Made by a program: the position numbers and the translations under genes. From CBDFGN01 sp965247065 (GTDB lineage Bacteria > Bacteroidota > Bacteroidia > Cytophagales > Cyclobacteriaceae), in the NCBI GenBank assembly GCA_965247065.1, contig CBDFGN010000005.1:62001-126000 (forward strand): a stretch of DNA of 64,000 nt, in the 5' to 3' direction. This document shows positions 40,637-49,718 of the stretch, in pieces (position 1 is the stretch's first letter; each line of letters begins with the position of its first letter). Below the pieces are notes generated by a model that worked only from the letters and a program-made list of their open reading frames with translations, ran no database searches and was not told the DNA's origin.

Positions 40637-41743
40637 TTAGGACGTTTGATTGGAACTGCCTTGATTTATTTCGGTTTGCGTTTGGAAGGTTGACAAAATC
40701 GCTTCCATCTCTCGCATATAATCTCTTTTGGCATTTCCAGGACTATCGACCATGCCTTCGATGTAGTACAATCGGTTCAACTGGGGATCTACAAATGTAT
40801 AACTCAGAAAAGGTCCTCCTCTTGAATCATCGCTCAATTTCCATAACCCTCTGGTTTCAATGGCATACTTCTCGTTAAAATTGGTTTCTACGGTTAGGAA
40901 TGGTGCCGCTCGAACCGTTTGTGTTGTCACATACACATGGTTGTACTCGACGTCCTTCATGTAGCGCTTGGTAATAGTGTTTCTAAACTGCAGTATTTGT
41001 TCTCTCTCAAATATTTCGACCGTAGTATAGTCCTTGAAGTATATGAAAATCATCTTATCCACCCCTTTGTCGATCTGCCGCAGCCAAGTGAAGTTCTTAC
41101 GGGTATGGGCAATCTCAAAGCCGAAAGGGACCCTGATACTGTATTTATTGTCCTTCAACAGACGCTCAGAAATCCCTTTGACTTCCTGGGCGAAAAGGGT
41201 TCCAAGTAAACGTTTCTGCTCAACTCTTTCAAAATGATTACGGATGCGCTGCTGGTTTTTTTGTATGTTCTCAGTAAGCTGGCGGTCATTCTTGCCAAAC
41301 AAATGTAAAATCTCTTGCCCACGAGCGAATTCATTTGATTTGGCATGCATGAAAATACTAGGATCATTATTGATTCTGTCCTTGGATTCTTGGGTGTAAT
41401 TCCTGAGCAGATATTTGCCGTTTAGACTTTGGTCGTCCAAAGTCGCCACGAAGATCAAATTCTTGGCATTCCTAAGAACATTGTTCATGCTGCTCGGAGC
41501 CACGTACCGCACGGTAAAGGCTGGCTCATCTTGAGGTAGTCCTGGGAAAATGCCGTGAAATATCCTACGCAGCTCCCTGCCTACCGGCCCAAACCGCTTT
41601 ACCGAATCAATCACCATAATTATCTCTCCGATTTCTCCTCTTGCGCGTGGCAGGTTGGAGACATCAGAAAGCAGTCCTTTTCCGTCGCAAGAGATTAGGT
41701 AAACCGCCATAAGTAAACCAAAAAAACCGCGTCGAAGCATCAT
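40637..41743 (-). CDS. DUF4837 family lipoprotein
   Basis: A Bacteroidota-specific protein of unknown function. From Met at 41743 it starts MMLRRGFFGLLMAVYLISCD, a lipoprotein signal ending at a Cys; an upstream in-frame start at 41806 would bury the signal and is less likely. The conserved body includes ARGEIGEIIMVIDSVKRFG, an APSSMNNVLRNAKNLIFVA segment and SYTFVDPQLNRLYYIEGMVD near the C-terminus, which fit DUF4837. It lies in the run between the transglycosylase and ruvA. Envelope localisation is inferred from the lipobox only. Confidence 0.85.
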   Translation of the reverse strand: MMLRRGFFGLLMAVYLISCDGKGLLSDVSNLPRARGEIGEIIMVIDSVKRFGPVGRELRRIFHGIFPGLPQDEPAFTVRYVAPSSMNNVLRNAKNLIFVATLDDQSLNGKYLLRNYTQESKDRINNDPSIFMHAKSNEFARGQEILHLFGKNDRQLTENIQKNQQRIRNHFERVEQKRLLGTLFAQEVKGISERLLKDNKYSIRVPFGFEIAHTRKNFTWLRQIDKGVDKMIFIYFKDYTTVEIFEREQILQFRNTITKRYMKDVEYNHVYVTTQTVRAAPFLTVETNFNEKYAIETRGLWKLSDDSRGGPFLSYTFVDPQLNRLYYIEGMVDSPGNAKRDYMREMEAILSTFQTQTEINQGSSNQTS

Positions 41744-41808
41744 CAGTTGTTTCAGATAGGAATATAGTCCTAATAAATGGCAAATAATAGCTTGAAATCG
41801 GAGCAACT

Positions 41809-42179
41809 CTAACCAATGACCAGCGCCTGTCCCGGGTCAATTCGGTTGGTTTTCAAGTTGTTAAGCGCCTTGATTTTGTCAACCGACAGGTTTTGATACA
41901 TTCGTGAAATGTCCCGGAGAGTATCCCCGGGTTTGACGTAGTAAATCTTGGCACCCTTGGGGGAGCTCGATTGCGTGGTGGCTATTGTGCTGGCAACGCT
42001 GCGGGTTGAATTCGGTTTCAGATTCCTTCCTGGTACCCAAATGCTAAGCTTTTGCCCAACCCGGATCAAGTTTCCAGACAAACCGTTCCATTTGCGGATG
42101 TCACCAATGCGCACTCGGTAGTTTTGGGCAATCAGGCCCAGGACCTCACCACTACGAACCAGGTGTACAAGCCGTTCCC
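41809..42179 (-). pseudogene. LysM portion separated from the MltD-like transglycosylase by a frameshift
   Basis: This frame encodes two LysM peptidoglycan-binding modules: ERLVHLVRSGEVLGLIAQNY with IRKWNGLSGNLIRVGQKLSI, and YYVKPGDTLRDISRMYQNLS with IKALNNLKTNRIDPGQALVI. It directly continues the transglycosylase encoded upstream, but in another phase. The crossover lies within the G-rich stretch 42177-42196 and fits one extra base. Although the open frame extends upstream to 42297, its first about 40 codons are out-of-phase transglycosylase sequence. Either the gene is truly split or the read has a homopolymer error. Confidence 0.75.
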
Positions 42180-43189
42180 TGCCCCACGTACTCCCCGGTG
42201 GCATTGCGAGCCTGATACTCGATCTCCTTTTTCCCCGTCCTTCGGGCTGAATCCAGTATGGACTCTTCATTCTCCAGAAATTGCCTGTGGAGGTCATTCG
42301 GGATCTTAAGTGGAAAATTTCTTATTTCCTCGGGAAGTGCCCCGCGCTTCAAAGAGGGATTCAGAAACGCCAGTTCTTGAGGACACATATTTAACTGGTT
42401 CGCGAACGTTTTCAGATGGAGGTAATGATCAACTCTTACAGTCTCAGTAGCGATCCGGGGGTCTGGTTCGATGAAGAAATTGTGTTCTTCTTTATATTCG
42501 AACAAATACAGAATTGCAACAAATTGGGGCAGGTAGGATCTGGTTTCCCGGGGCAGGTATCGGTAGATTTCCCAAAATTTCCGCTTGTACCCCGATCGGC
42601 GAATGGCCCGCCGAACGTTGCCAGGTCCGCAATTATAAGCAGCTAAGGCCAATTCCCAATCGTTGAAGATTTTGTAGAGTTGAGCTATGTATTTGCAGGC
42701 TGCCTCGGTGGACTCTTCGGGGTCCATTCTTTCATCAACATACCAGTCCTGGTGCAATTTGTACAATCGACCCGTACTGGGCATGAATTGCCATAATCCG
42801 ACTGCACCCGCTCTTGATTTGGCCCTGGGATTTAGGCCAGATTCAACTATGGCGAGATATTTTATTTCCTGGGGTAGATTGTATTTTTGCAAATACTTCT
42901 CGATCAAAGGAAAATAGGTGGGCGCGCGTCTCATCACCATCTCTGAATATTCGCGATCCCGAACGGCAAAGTAGTCAACAAATCCAAAGACCCGGTTGTT
43001 GAAATTAAGTGGAACCGTTGCCTCCAGACAACTCAATCGGTCTGCCACCTCCTCAAAAGAGACCTCGGGTACAAACTCGTATATATAAACTGAATCAGTA
43101 TCATTTTTCGGATCGTCGCCATCAGCTGCGGTCAACCCGAAAGTGCTCATCGCTACCGCTATGAGCCCATTCAAAAGGGTTCGGTGCAT
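42152..43189 (-). CDS. MltD-like lytic transglycosylase (catalytic part, truncated)
   Basis: This 345-residue reading frame carries a signal peptide and an SLT (GH23) domain: catalytic Glu in YLAIVESGLNPRAKSRAGAV near residue 115, then GLWQFMPSTGRLYKL and LALAAYNCGPGNVRRAIRRS near 185. It would cut the glycan backbone of peptidoglycan in the periplasm. The frame ends abruptly in a non-family tail (GTACTPGS), while the expected LysM modules continue in another phase (41809-42179). If the shift is real, the enzyme has lost its wall-binding modules but keeps an intact catalytic domain. It lies between gatA and the DUF4837 gene. Confidence 0.85.
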   Translation of the reverse strand: MHRTLLNGLIAVAMSTFGLTAADGDDPKNDTDSVYIYEFVPEVSFEEVADRLSCLEATVPLNFNNRVFGFVDYFAVRDREYSEMVMRRAPTYFPLIEKYLQKYNLPQEIKYLAIVESGLNPRAKSRAGAVGLWQFMPSTGRLYKLHQDWYVDERMDPEESTEAACKYIAQLYKIFNDWELALAAYNCGPGNVRRAIRRSGYKRKFWEIYRYLPRETRSYLPQFVAILYLFEYKEEHNFFIEPDPRIATETVRVDHYLHLKTFANQLNMCPQELAFLNPSLKRGALPEEIRNFPLKIPNDLHRQFLENEESILDSARRTGKKEIEYQARNATGEYVGQGTACTPGS

Positions 43190-43197
43190 CCCCGTTC

Positions 43198-44622
43198 TTA
43201 GTTATTTTGGTCCAAAAGATACTTAGAAAAAGCCAAAAGTCGGTCCTCCTGAAAATCTTTGGCCATTATTTGGAGACCGACGGGTAGGCCCTCCGTGTCG
43301 GTGCCATTTGGGATTGAAATGGACGGAACACCCGCAACCGAGGCCTGAACAGTAAATAGATCGGCAAGGTACATCTCCATCGGGTTTTGGGTATGTTCAC
43401 CTAATTCAAAGGCGGGCGTAGGTGCAGTTGGTAAAATGACAAACTCATATTTCGACAGTATCTCATGGGTTTTTTCTCGGATAAGCCGCCTGACTTTCTG
43501 GGCCTTGCTATAGAATGCATCGTGATAATTGGCGCTCAGGACGAATGTTCCCAGGATAATCCGACGTCTCACTTCTTCTCCGAAACCCTCCGTCCTGGAT
43601 CTTTTGTACATAACCTCCAGATCATCAGTCCCCGACCGATATCCGTATTTGACACCATCATAGCGGGCCAGATTCGAACTGGCTTCGGCTGCGGTGAGTA
43701 CATAGTAGGTCGGAAGAGCATATTCTAACAACGGAAACTCGACCGTTTCGAGTACGTGACCCTGGGACTTAAGGAAGTCGATTTTTTCCAACGTTCGATC
43801 CTTAACATCCAGATTTAAGGCTTCGTTGTCCAAAGTTTCCTTGATATAACCGATCCTGGCTGGTCCGTTGAAATTCAATGCCTGACTGTACTTAGGCACC
43901 GGGGTGCGTGAAACAGTGCTATCGTAATCATCGGATCCGGCTATGACCTCCAGAATTAAGGCACTGTCTTCAACGCTATGGGACATAATTCCAATGCAAT
44001 CAAATGAGGACGCGTAAGCCGCTAGACCGTAGCGCGAAATTCTTGAGTAAGTTGGCTTGAGACCGATGACCCCACAGAAAGAAGCCGGCTGACGTACTGA
44101 CCCTCCGGTATCTGATCCCAGGCTGGCCAGGCATAGATCTGCTTTAACTGCTGCTGCTGCTCCACCTGAGGAACCCCCGGGGACCCGCGAGTGATTAACC
44201 GGATTCTTAACCGCGCCAAACGCTGAGTTTTCATTGGAAGATCCCATGGCAAATTCGTCGCAGTTCAAGCGCCCAATAATAATAGCGTCCTGTTCGAGCA
44301 ACCTATGGACAACAGTGGCGGAGAATTGCGAAACGAATCCGTCCAGGATTCGGCTGGACGCCTGCAGAGGATGGTCTTGGTAGCACAGAACGTCTTTCAA
44401 GCCCATGACCATTCCTGCTAATCTTCCTTCGGCCCCTTTTTGGAATTTTTGGTCAAGCTCATCGGCTTTCGCCAGGGCTTCCTCAGAGTATGGTTGCAAG
44501 AAAATGTTGAGAAATGATTTGTTCTCAATTCTCTCAAGATACTGGCTGACTAACTGCCGGCAGGTGAGATCTCCACTCCGGATACTTTCTTGGATCTCGG
44601 AGAGAGAATGGTAGGTGGTCAA
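43198..44622 (-). CDS. gatA: Asp-tRNA(Asn)/Glu-tRNA(Gln) amidotransferase subunit A
   Basis: A 474-residue amidase-signature protein. The Ser-cisSer-Lys triad is visible: Lys in VMGLKDVLCY near residue 76, and the serines in SRVPGGSSGGAAAAVKADLC and LASLGSDTGGSVRQPASFCG (about 147-180). It liberates ammonia from glutamine for transamidation of misacylated tRNA together with GatB and GatC, which are not in the window. Similarity to GatA rather than generic amidases rests on RLNCDEFAMGSSNENSAFG near 117-135 and the GYRSGTDDLEVMYKRSRTEG segment. It lies 2 bp after tatA and 8 bp before the transglycosylase. Confidence 0.95.
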   Translation of the reverse strand: MTTYHSLSEIQESIRSGDLTCRQLVSQYLERIENKSFLNIFLQPYSEEALAKADELDQKFQKGAEGRLAGMVMGLKDVLCYQDHPLQASSRILDGFVSQFSATVVHRLLEQDAIIIGRLNCDEFAMGSSNENSAFGAVKNPVNHSRVPGGSSGGAAAAVKADLCLASLGSDTGGSVRQPASFCGVIGLKPTYSRISRYGLAAYASSFDCIGIMSHSVEDSALILEVIAGSDDYDSTVSRTPVPKYSQALNFNGPARIGYIKETLDNEALNLDVKDRTLEKIDFLKSQGHVLETVEFPLLEYALPTYYVLTAAEASSNLARYDGVKYGYRSGTDDLEVMYKRSRTEGFGEEVRRRIILGTFVLSANYHDAFYSKAQKVRRLIREKTHEILSKYEFVILPTAPTPAFELGEHTQNPMEMYLADLFTVQASVAGVPSISIPNGTDTEGLPVGLQIMAKDFQEDRLLAFSKYLLDQNN

Positions 44623-44624
44623 TA

Positions 44625-44828
44625 CTACTTCTTTGGTTCTTCCTTTACACCTTCCTCAATTTCCTCCTTTATCTCTTTGGTGGCGTCTTTGAATTCACGA
44701 ATGCCTTTACCCAGCCCACGCGCTAATTCAGGGATCTTTTTAGCGCCGAAGAAGATCAATAGAACCAGTAAGATCAAGAGAATTTCCCATCCACCCAATC
44801 CTCCGATAAATAATAACGTAGCTTGCAT
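44625..44828 (-). CDS. tatA: Twin-arginine translocase subunit TatA/TatE
   Basis: A 67-residue protein with one N-terminal membrane helix and the classic hinge and amphipathic helix: GGWEILLILLVLLIFFGAKK then IPELARGLGKGIREFKDATK, followed by a charged tail. It forms the pore of the Tat pathway, which exports folded proteins. TatC is not adjacent. It is 2 bp upstream of gatA on the same strand and 155 bp after the EnvC-like gene. Confidence 0.95.
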   Translation of the reverse strand: MQATLLFIGGLGGWEILLILLVLLIFFGAKKIPELARGLGKGIREFKDATKEIKEEIEEGVKEEPKK

Positions 44829-44940
44829 CTTACAAAGGTTAAATAACTATTATCGTAAAGATAGCCAATATAATGATGTTCAAAAACAAGAGGCGGATTT
44901 ATTGAATGTTGAATTTGTTGCTGAATGTGACCTTCTCGAG

Positions 44941-44983
44941 CCGCTAAAGGCGCCCGGCGTAATAATTTTCCGGCTTTTAGCGG
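44941..44983 (-). other. Long hairpin right after the EnvC-like gene
   Basis: CCGCTAAAGGC (44941-44951) and GCTTTTAGCGG (44973-44983) pair over 11 bp with one G-U pair, and the loop contains a further CCGG-type inner pairing. It starts at the base after the EnvC-like stop. There is no T-run, so it may be a 3' stabilising or processing hairpin between that gene and tatA rather than a standard terminator. Confidence 0.5.
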
Positions 44984-46213
44984 TTAGCGCTGGATTAGCC
45001 ACTGTTCCGGATTGAGTTTTAGGCTGTTTTGCCAAACCTGAAATTGGAGCTCCGAAATCCCGTCCCCATCGGTGTATACTTTGCCTAGGACGTCGTTGAT
45101 TTGGACTGCCTGACCCTTCTTCACATCAACCTTATTCAAACCAGCATAGAGGGTAAAGAACTCTCCGTGCTTCAAAAGAACCACATTATTCATTCCAGGG
45201 ACGAAAGCTATTGTGGACACTTCTCCCGAAAACACCGATTGGACCGGCTGACCTTCCTTGGTCTGAATATCTACCCCAGGGTTTTCAATCATGATTCCTT
45301 TCAAAACCGGATGAGGTTGTTTCCCGAACTTGCTGGAGATGAAACCAGTTTCGACAGGCCAGGGCAACTTGTTACGATTTTTCGCAAATTCAGATGACAA
45401 AGCCGCTGCTTCTGCGGATAAGGTACGGTCGCCAGTGGCCTCTGATCTTTTTCTTCTTTCGATCTCCGCTCTCACCAGGTCAGCAATGAGCCGATCTAAT
45501 TGAATATTGGCCTGACGCCGGTTCTCAAGTTCTTGGCGCAGTTCCTTTTCTTTTTTACCCAATTGAATTACTAAATCATTTTGTTTGTCTTTCAGGGATA
45601 TAAGATTTCGATTCTCCTGAATTTGCGAGGCTAACAAATCGTTCCTCTTCTCTTTCTTTTGCTTTACATCAAGTCTCTGGCTTTCCAGAGATTCCTTTAC
45701 CATTTCGATTTGTTTTACCTGGTTCTGCCGGGCCATGGAGTATTGCTCAAGGTATTCAATCCGCATCAGGAATTGATTGAAGGACTTGGCACTGAATAAG
45801 AAAACTAACCGGTCGTATCCCCGGCTGGCTTTGTAAGAGGCAATGATCATGGAGGAGTATTCTCGTTTGAGCTTTTCAAGGTCCCCGGTTAATGATTCCA
45901 CAATAGAATTCAGTTCCGCAATTTCTCGGACGAGTAACACTACCTCTTCGGTAATGGATCTTATTAGATCTTGTCTAATCTTGATTTGTTGATTTATGGC
46001 CCTTAGCTGACCTACGGTGTAATTCCTTTTTGTTTCCGTTTGAGCAAGTATGGATTTGGCTTCCTCAATTTTTTTGAGATTGTCCTTTTTATCCTGTTCC
46101 AGGCGTTCTTTGGATTTTTGTGCCAACGACGGTAAAGATGCCATTGCCAAAGCAAGGACAGCCATGGTTAGAATCCTCTGTGGAACGACCACAAAGAGTT
46201 TACTTAAGCTCAT
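44984..46213 (-). CDS. EnvC-like murein hydrolase activator (degenerate M23)
   Basis: A 409-residue exported protein: signal peptide (about 1-31), a long coiled coil (about 32-265), and a C-terminal M23/LytM domain (about 285-405). Zinc ligands of active M23 enzymes are mostly lost: the H-x-G-x-D motif reads NPGVD, the YAHL motif reads YAGL, and the final HLH reads ELQ in ISELQFQVW. This is the pattern of EnvC-type activators, which switch on amidases instead of cutting wall themselves. It overlaps the DUF4292 gene by 14 bp. Role in cell separation is inferred from the family. Confidence 0.9.
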   Translation of the reverse strand: MSLSKLFVVVPQRILTMAVLALAMASLPSLAQKSKERLEQDKKDNLKKIEEAKSILAQTETKRNYTVGQLRAINQQIKIRQDLIRSITEEVVLLVREIAELNSIVESLTGDLEKLKREYSSMIIASYKASRGYDRLVFLFSAKSFNQFLMRIEYLEQYSMARQNQVKQIEMVKESLESQRLDVKQKKEKRNDLLASQIQENRNLISLKDKQNDLVIQLGKKEKELRQELENRRQANIQLDRLIADLVRAEIERRKRSEATGDRTLSAEAAALSSEFAKNRNKLPWPVETGFISSKFGKQPHPVLKGIMIENPGVDIQTKEGQPVQSVFSGEVSTIAFVPGMNNVVLLKHGEFFTLYAGLNKVDVKKGQAVQINDVLGKVYTDGDGISELQFQVWQNSLKLNPEQWLIQR

Positions 46214-46964
46214 ACTTGGAAGGTATGCCGAACGGGAATTTTAGCTTCTCGTCCTCAAAAAGGACCCTGTTATAGTTAATTTCAATGATATTATTGAGGA
46301 TGTTGCCATCATCCGCATAATTGACCTTGATCCGGTTGGCATGGGGGAACAGGATTTCACTAACCGGTTTGAAATTGGCGAATTCCATAGAAAGCTTGTT
46401 GGGTTTCGGGTTCTGAGAGATTTCAACCCTTTTCAAAAGAAAGCTTTTTTTGTCTATGAAGTTCTCCACCGACATAGATCCGTTATTTTGTTGAAGAACC
46501 AGATATCCCTTGTCCTTTCTTAGAAGGTCATTTTCAGCTATTGGCTTTGACATTTTGCCTAATAACATGGCCTGTACCAGGGTAAAGTCCAGGGGAAAAT
46601 TAAATTCTGCCCCCAATTTCTCAAAATTATAGCCAAAATAGGTCTTCTTCAGTCTGTCCATGATCAGCACGGAGTCCTGAGATATTATCCCCCTGATGGC
46701 CTCAATGCCAATGGAGGAGGAAAGGGAAAACCAGATTAAACTGTCCTTAAGCATTCGAATGTTGGCAGTAGCTGTGAAGCTTGTAGCCTGATCCTGATAC
46801 TTTACTCTGGACCTGGTTGAGAGATAAGTAAAATCCAGTTCAGCGATGTCTAAACTGGCTGTTTCGATAGTTTGCCCCGATTCAGAAGATACCGGTAGTG
46901 ATTTTGGGGTGCAAGAGGCAAGAAAAATAAATGATACAAGTGGAACGAGAGAGCTACTTTTCAT
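46200..46964 (-). CDS. DUF4292 family lipoprotein
   Basis: A protein of about 254 residues from Met 46964, which starts a lipoprotein signal (MKSSSLVPLVSFIFLASC). The body matches DUF4292: SRVKYQDQATSFTATANIRM, DSLIWFSLSSSIGIEAIRGI and DRLKKTYFGYNFEKLGAEFN. The fold is expected to resemble LolA/LolB-type lipoprotein carriers, but no function is proven. An upstream in-frame Met (46982) adds six residues before the signal. It sits between the TPR gene and the EnvC-like gene and overlaps both at its ends, so the three are probably translated together. Confidence 0.85.
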   Translation of the reverse strand: MKSSSLVPLVSFIFLASCTPKSLPVSSESGQTIETASLDIAELDFTYLSTRSRVKYQDQATSFTATANIRMLKDSLIWFSLSSSIGIEAIRGIISQDSVLIMDRLKKTYFGYNFEKLGAEFNFPLDFTLVQAMLLGKMSKPIAENDLLRKDKGYLVLQQNNGSMSVENFIDKKSFLLKRVEISQNPKPNKLSMEFANFKPVSEILFPHANRIKVNYADDGNILNNIIEINYNRVLFEDEKLKFPFGIPSKYELK

Positions 46965-48702
46965 AAAGCTTTCGGTCGGCAATTTTCTTGTCGATCAGCT
47001 CTAAGGAGTCGTCGAGCCCTTTTGCTCGTTCCCATTGCTTTACTGCATTGTCAATATCCCCTAGCTTAAATAACGCATCTCCGTAATGCTCGATGATCAC
47101 TGCATTGGCGTCTTCTTCCACCGCTTTTTCTAAGTATTCTTTAGCCTCCTTGTATTCACCTAGAGTATACAGCACCCAACCATGAGTATCCAGGTAAGTA
47201 GGGTTATCTGGATTTCTTTTGACCAATCGACTCGACATTTTTTTTGCCTTATCCAACTTCTCCTTTCTCAGGGACAAAAAATAACTGTAATTATTAAGCA
47301 CATGATCGAAATCGGGATTGAACTCCAGCGCCTCTTCATAGGCTGCATCCGATTTTGCATGATCTTGCAGGCCATTGTAAGCGTCACCGAGTTGAGCGTT
47401 TATATTTGAGATCAAATCATTGCTACCGCTCATCAACTTTTTACCCTGCTCCAGCGAAGCAATGGACTCCGGGTAGTTTTTCTCCACCAATTGCGCCATA
47501 CCATTTAGATAATAAAAAATTCCCTGGTTGGGAAAAAATTCAATGGAACGTTCTGAGAGTTCAACAACCTTGTCGTACCTGCCTAGCTCGTACTCCATAG
47601 TCAGGATGTTCTGCCAAACACTGAAATTGGAGCCCTCAATTTCTACCGACTTCAAATATTGCTCGAGAGCCTGTTCTTTTTTCTCAAGCTTAAAGTAAAG
47701 ATCGCCGTAGACTGAATAGGCATCCGCGCTGCCGGGATGGGTTTCGATTAACAAGTCAGCCAACTGGAGGGTAGTTTCTTCGGTTTCGGGATCAGGAAGT
47801 AAGTTGATGTGCCGAACCAACACCGGCAGCTTGGATTGGAGATCCAACCGGGATGAACCAAAGGCCTTCAACAAGTGATCACTTCCCTTTTTGGTTTCTC
47901 CCAACTGCTGATAAGTTTCCGAAAGGAGAAGATGTGCACGGGCATTGTTGGGCTGCTGTTCCACCAGGTCTTCCAGGTAAACGACGGCTTTGGCGGCCTG
48001 ATTGTTCGAGACCAGGATATTGGCCAGGCGGTAGACGTAATCCGGGTTTTCGGGGAACGCTTGGATTAGATTCTCTCCTTCGGTAATGGCATTTTCAAGT
48101 TGATTGAGTTTCAGATAGATCCTCTGCTTTTGACCTACAAACTCTTCACTAATTCCGAAATAACCCTGAGCCAAGTCATAGACCCTCAGCGCATTCTCGT
48201 AGTCCAGGCTATGAAGATAAGTGGAGGCCAAATCAATAAGGTAAATTCTGCTTTTGGGCACATTGGCGATCAGATCCTCGTAAACTTCGGCGGCTGCCTT
48301 ATAGTTACCCATGATCGAGTATATCTCGGCTGTTATAACATAGTAGTATTTGTTGCTGGGGTCTATTTCCAGGGCCTTGAGCGCACTCAATATCGCCTTT
48401 TCGTAATCTTCTCCAATTCGAAGAATATCAGCTATTTTATAATGGCAAGCGGCCTTGTCAGCAATGATGTCAAGGGATTTTTGGAAAAAGACATATGCTT
48501 TTGCGTAGTCTTCAAGGATGTAAAATTTTTCTCCCTCAATGAAATATTTCTCCGCTTGAAATCGATCCAACTCGCTGATCTCGACGACTTCCAATTTCTT
48601 GGACTTTTTTTGGGCGGTTACCCATGACGGCGCCATAGTGATAACAGCGGCTAATAGGGCGAATACGAAGGTACTTCTAAACACACGTTTATTGTTAATC
48701 AA
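46954..48702 (-). CDS. Exported tetratricopeptide repeat protein
   Basis: A 582-residue protein with a signal peptide (ends near TAQKK) and about a dozen TPR units, for example AEKYFIEGEKFYILEDYAKA, then ILSALKALEIDPSNKYYYVI, VVELSERSIEFFPNQGIFYY and AKEYLEKAVEEDANAVIIEH. TPR arrays are protein-protein scaffolds; partner unknown. The gene order flippase - dut - nucleotidyltransferase - TPR - DUF4292 - EnvC-like is one I associate with Bacteroidota genomes and suggests a role in the envelope. Its start overlaps the nucleotidyltransferase end by 8 bp. Confidence 0.88.
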   Translation of the reverse strand: MINNKRVFRSTFVFALLAAVITMAPSWVTAQKKSKKLEVVEISELDRFQAEKYFIEGEKFYILEDYAKAYVFFQKSLDIIADKAACHYKIADILRIGEDYEKAILSALKALEIDPSNKYYYVITAEIYSIMGNYKAAAEVYEDLIANVPKSRIYLIDLASTYLHSLDYENALRVYDLAQGYFGISEEFVGQKQRIYLKLNQLENAITEGENLIQAFPENPDYVYRLANILVSNNQAAKAVVYLEDLVEQQPNNARAHLLLSETYQQLGETKKGSDHLLKAFGSSRLDLQSKLPVLVRHINLLPDPETEETTLQLADLLIETHPGSADAYSVYGDLYFKLEKKEQALEQYLKSVEIEGSNFSVWQNILTMEYELGRYDKVVELSERSIEFFPNQGIFYYLNGMAQLVEKNYPESIASLEQGKKLMSGSNDLISNINAQLGDAYNGLQDHAKSDAAYEEALEFNPDFDHVLNNYSYFLSLRKEKLDKAKKMSSRLVKRNPDNPTYLDTHGWVLYTLGEYKEAKEYLEKAVEEDANAVIIEHYGDALFKLGDIDNAVKQWERAKGLDDSLELIDKKIADRKLYEK

Positions 48703-49708
48703 TCACTGTACAGAAATCACCAATGCTCAGGTCTTTACTGGTTGATTGGAAATTAACAGAATTGCCAATCATGGAGTTTGCAATATTAGCATTGATAACG
48801 GAACTGTCATTTTGGATTATGGAATTCTGGATTCTGGAATCCTTGATGATGGTGTTCTCTCCAATCGAAACGTAGGGCCCCAAGACTGAATTATGCAGCT
48901 CCACGTTATTACCCAGATAAACGGGTGGAATAATTACAGAGTTATCTTTTCTGACCGAAGGTGAAATCAGCCCTTCGGATTCTCGAGCCATTATGAAGTC
49001 AAGATATTTCCTATTAGTGAGAACAGTGGCATCTTTATTGCCGCAATCCAACCACTCACTTACCTCCTCTGGTACAAATTTCACTCCCCTTTCCTTCATA
49101 TTTTCCAAGGCATTGGTTAGCTGGTATTCCCCATTGTCTTTCAAATCATTGTCGACCAGATATTGAATGGCCTGTTTAAGTAAAAGTCCATTTTTCGCAA
49201 AATAAATCCCTATGATCGCGAGGTCAGATACAAATTGGTCTGGCTTTTCTACAAAACCCACTATTTCCTGGCTTCCGTTCAATTCAATTACTCCAAAAGC
49301 CCCGGGATCTTCTACCTTTTGGATCCAAATAATACCCTCCCTCGATGTGTCCAGTTCAAAATCGGCACGAAAAAGAGTATCGGCATAGGCAACAATAGTG
49401 TTTCCTTGCAGAATATCTCTTGCACAGAGGATTGCATGGGCGGTTCCCAAAGCTTTGCTCTGATAAAAAATTCTCCCTTCCGCGCCAACGGAAGTGGCGA
49501 TCTCTTTGAGTTGATTTTCAACCTAGTCTCCAAATCTTCCAATGACGAATCCTATCTGGTCAATCCCAGTCGGACATACCTTGGCGATATCCTCCACCAG
49601 TCTTTGGACTATCGGCTTTCCCGCGATGGGGATCAAGGGTTTGGGTAGAGTCAAGGTATGTGGTCGCATCCGTGTTCCCATCCCAGCCATTGGTATGATG
49701 ATATTCAT
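48695..49708 (-). pseudogene. Sugar-phosphate nucleotidyltransferase interrupted by an in-frame TAG
   Basis: The gene starts MNIIIPMAGMGTRMRPHTLT with LPKPLIPIAGKP, the nucleotide-binding signature of RmlA/GlmU-type enzymes. After GRFGD a TAG (49523-49525) stops it at codon 62. The same frame then continues VENQLKEIATSVGAEGRIFY, QSKALGTAHAILCARDIL, WIQKVEDPGAFGVIELNG and a C-terminal left-handed beta-helix (NNVELHNSVLGPYVSIGENT). Without the stop the protein would be 337 residues, normal for the family. A single base change (for example from AAG or GAG) explains it. An internal TTG start at 49450 could give a fragment without the active-site loop. Real nonsense mutation or sequence error cannot be separated here. 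Confidence 0.85.
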
Positions 49709-49718
49709 TCGGTCATGT

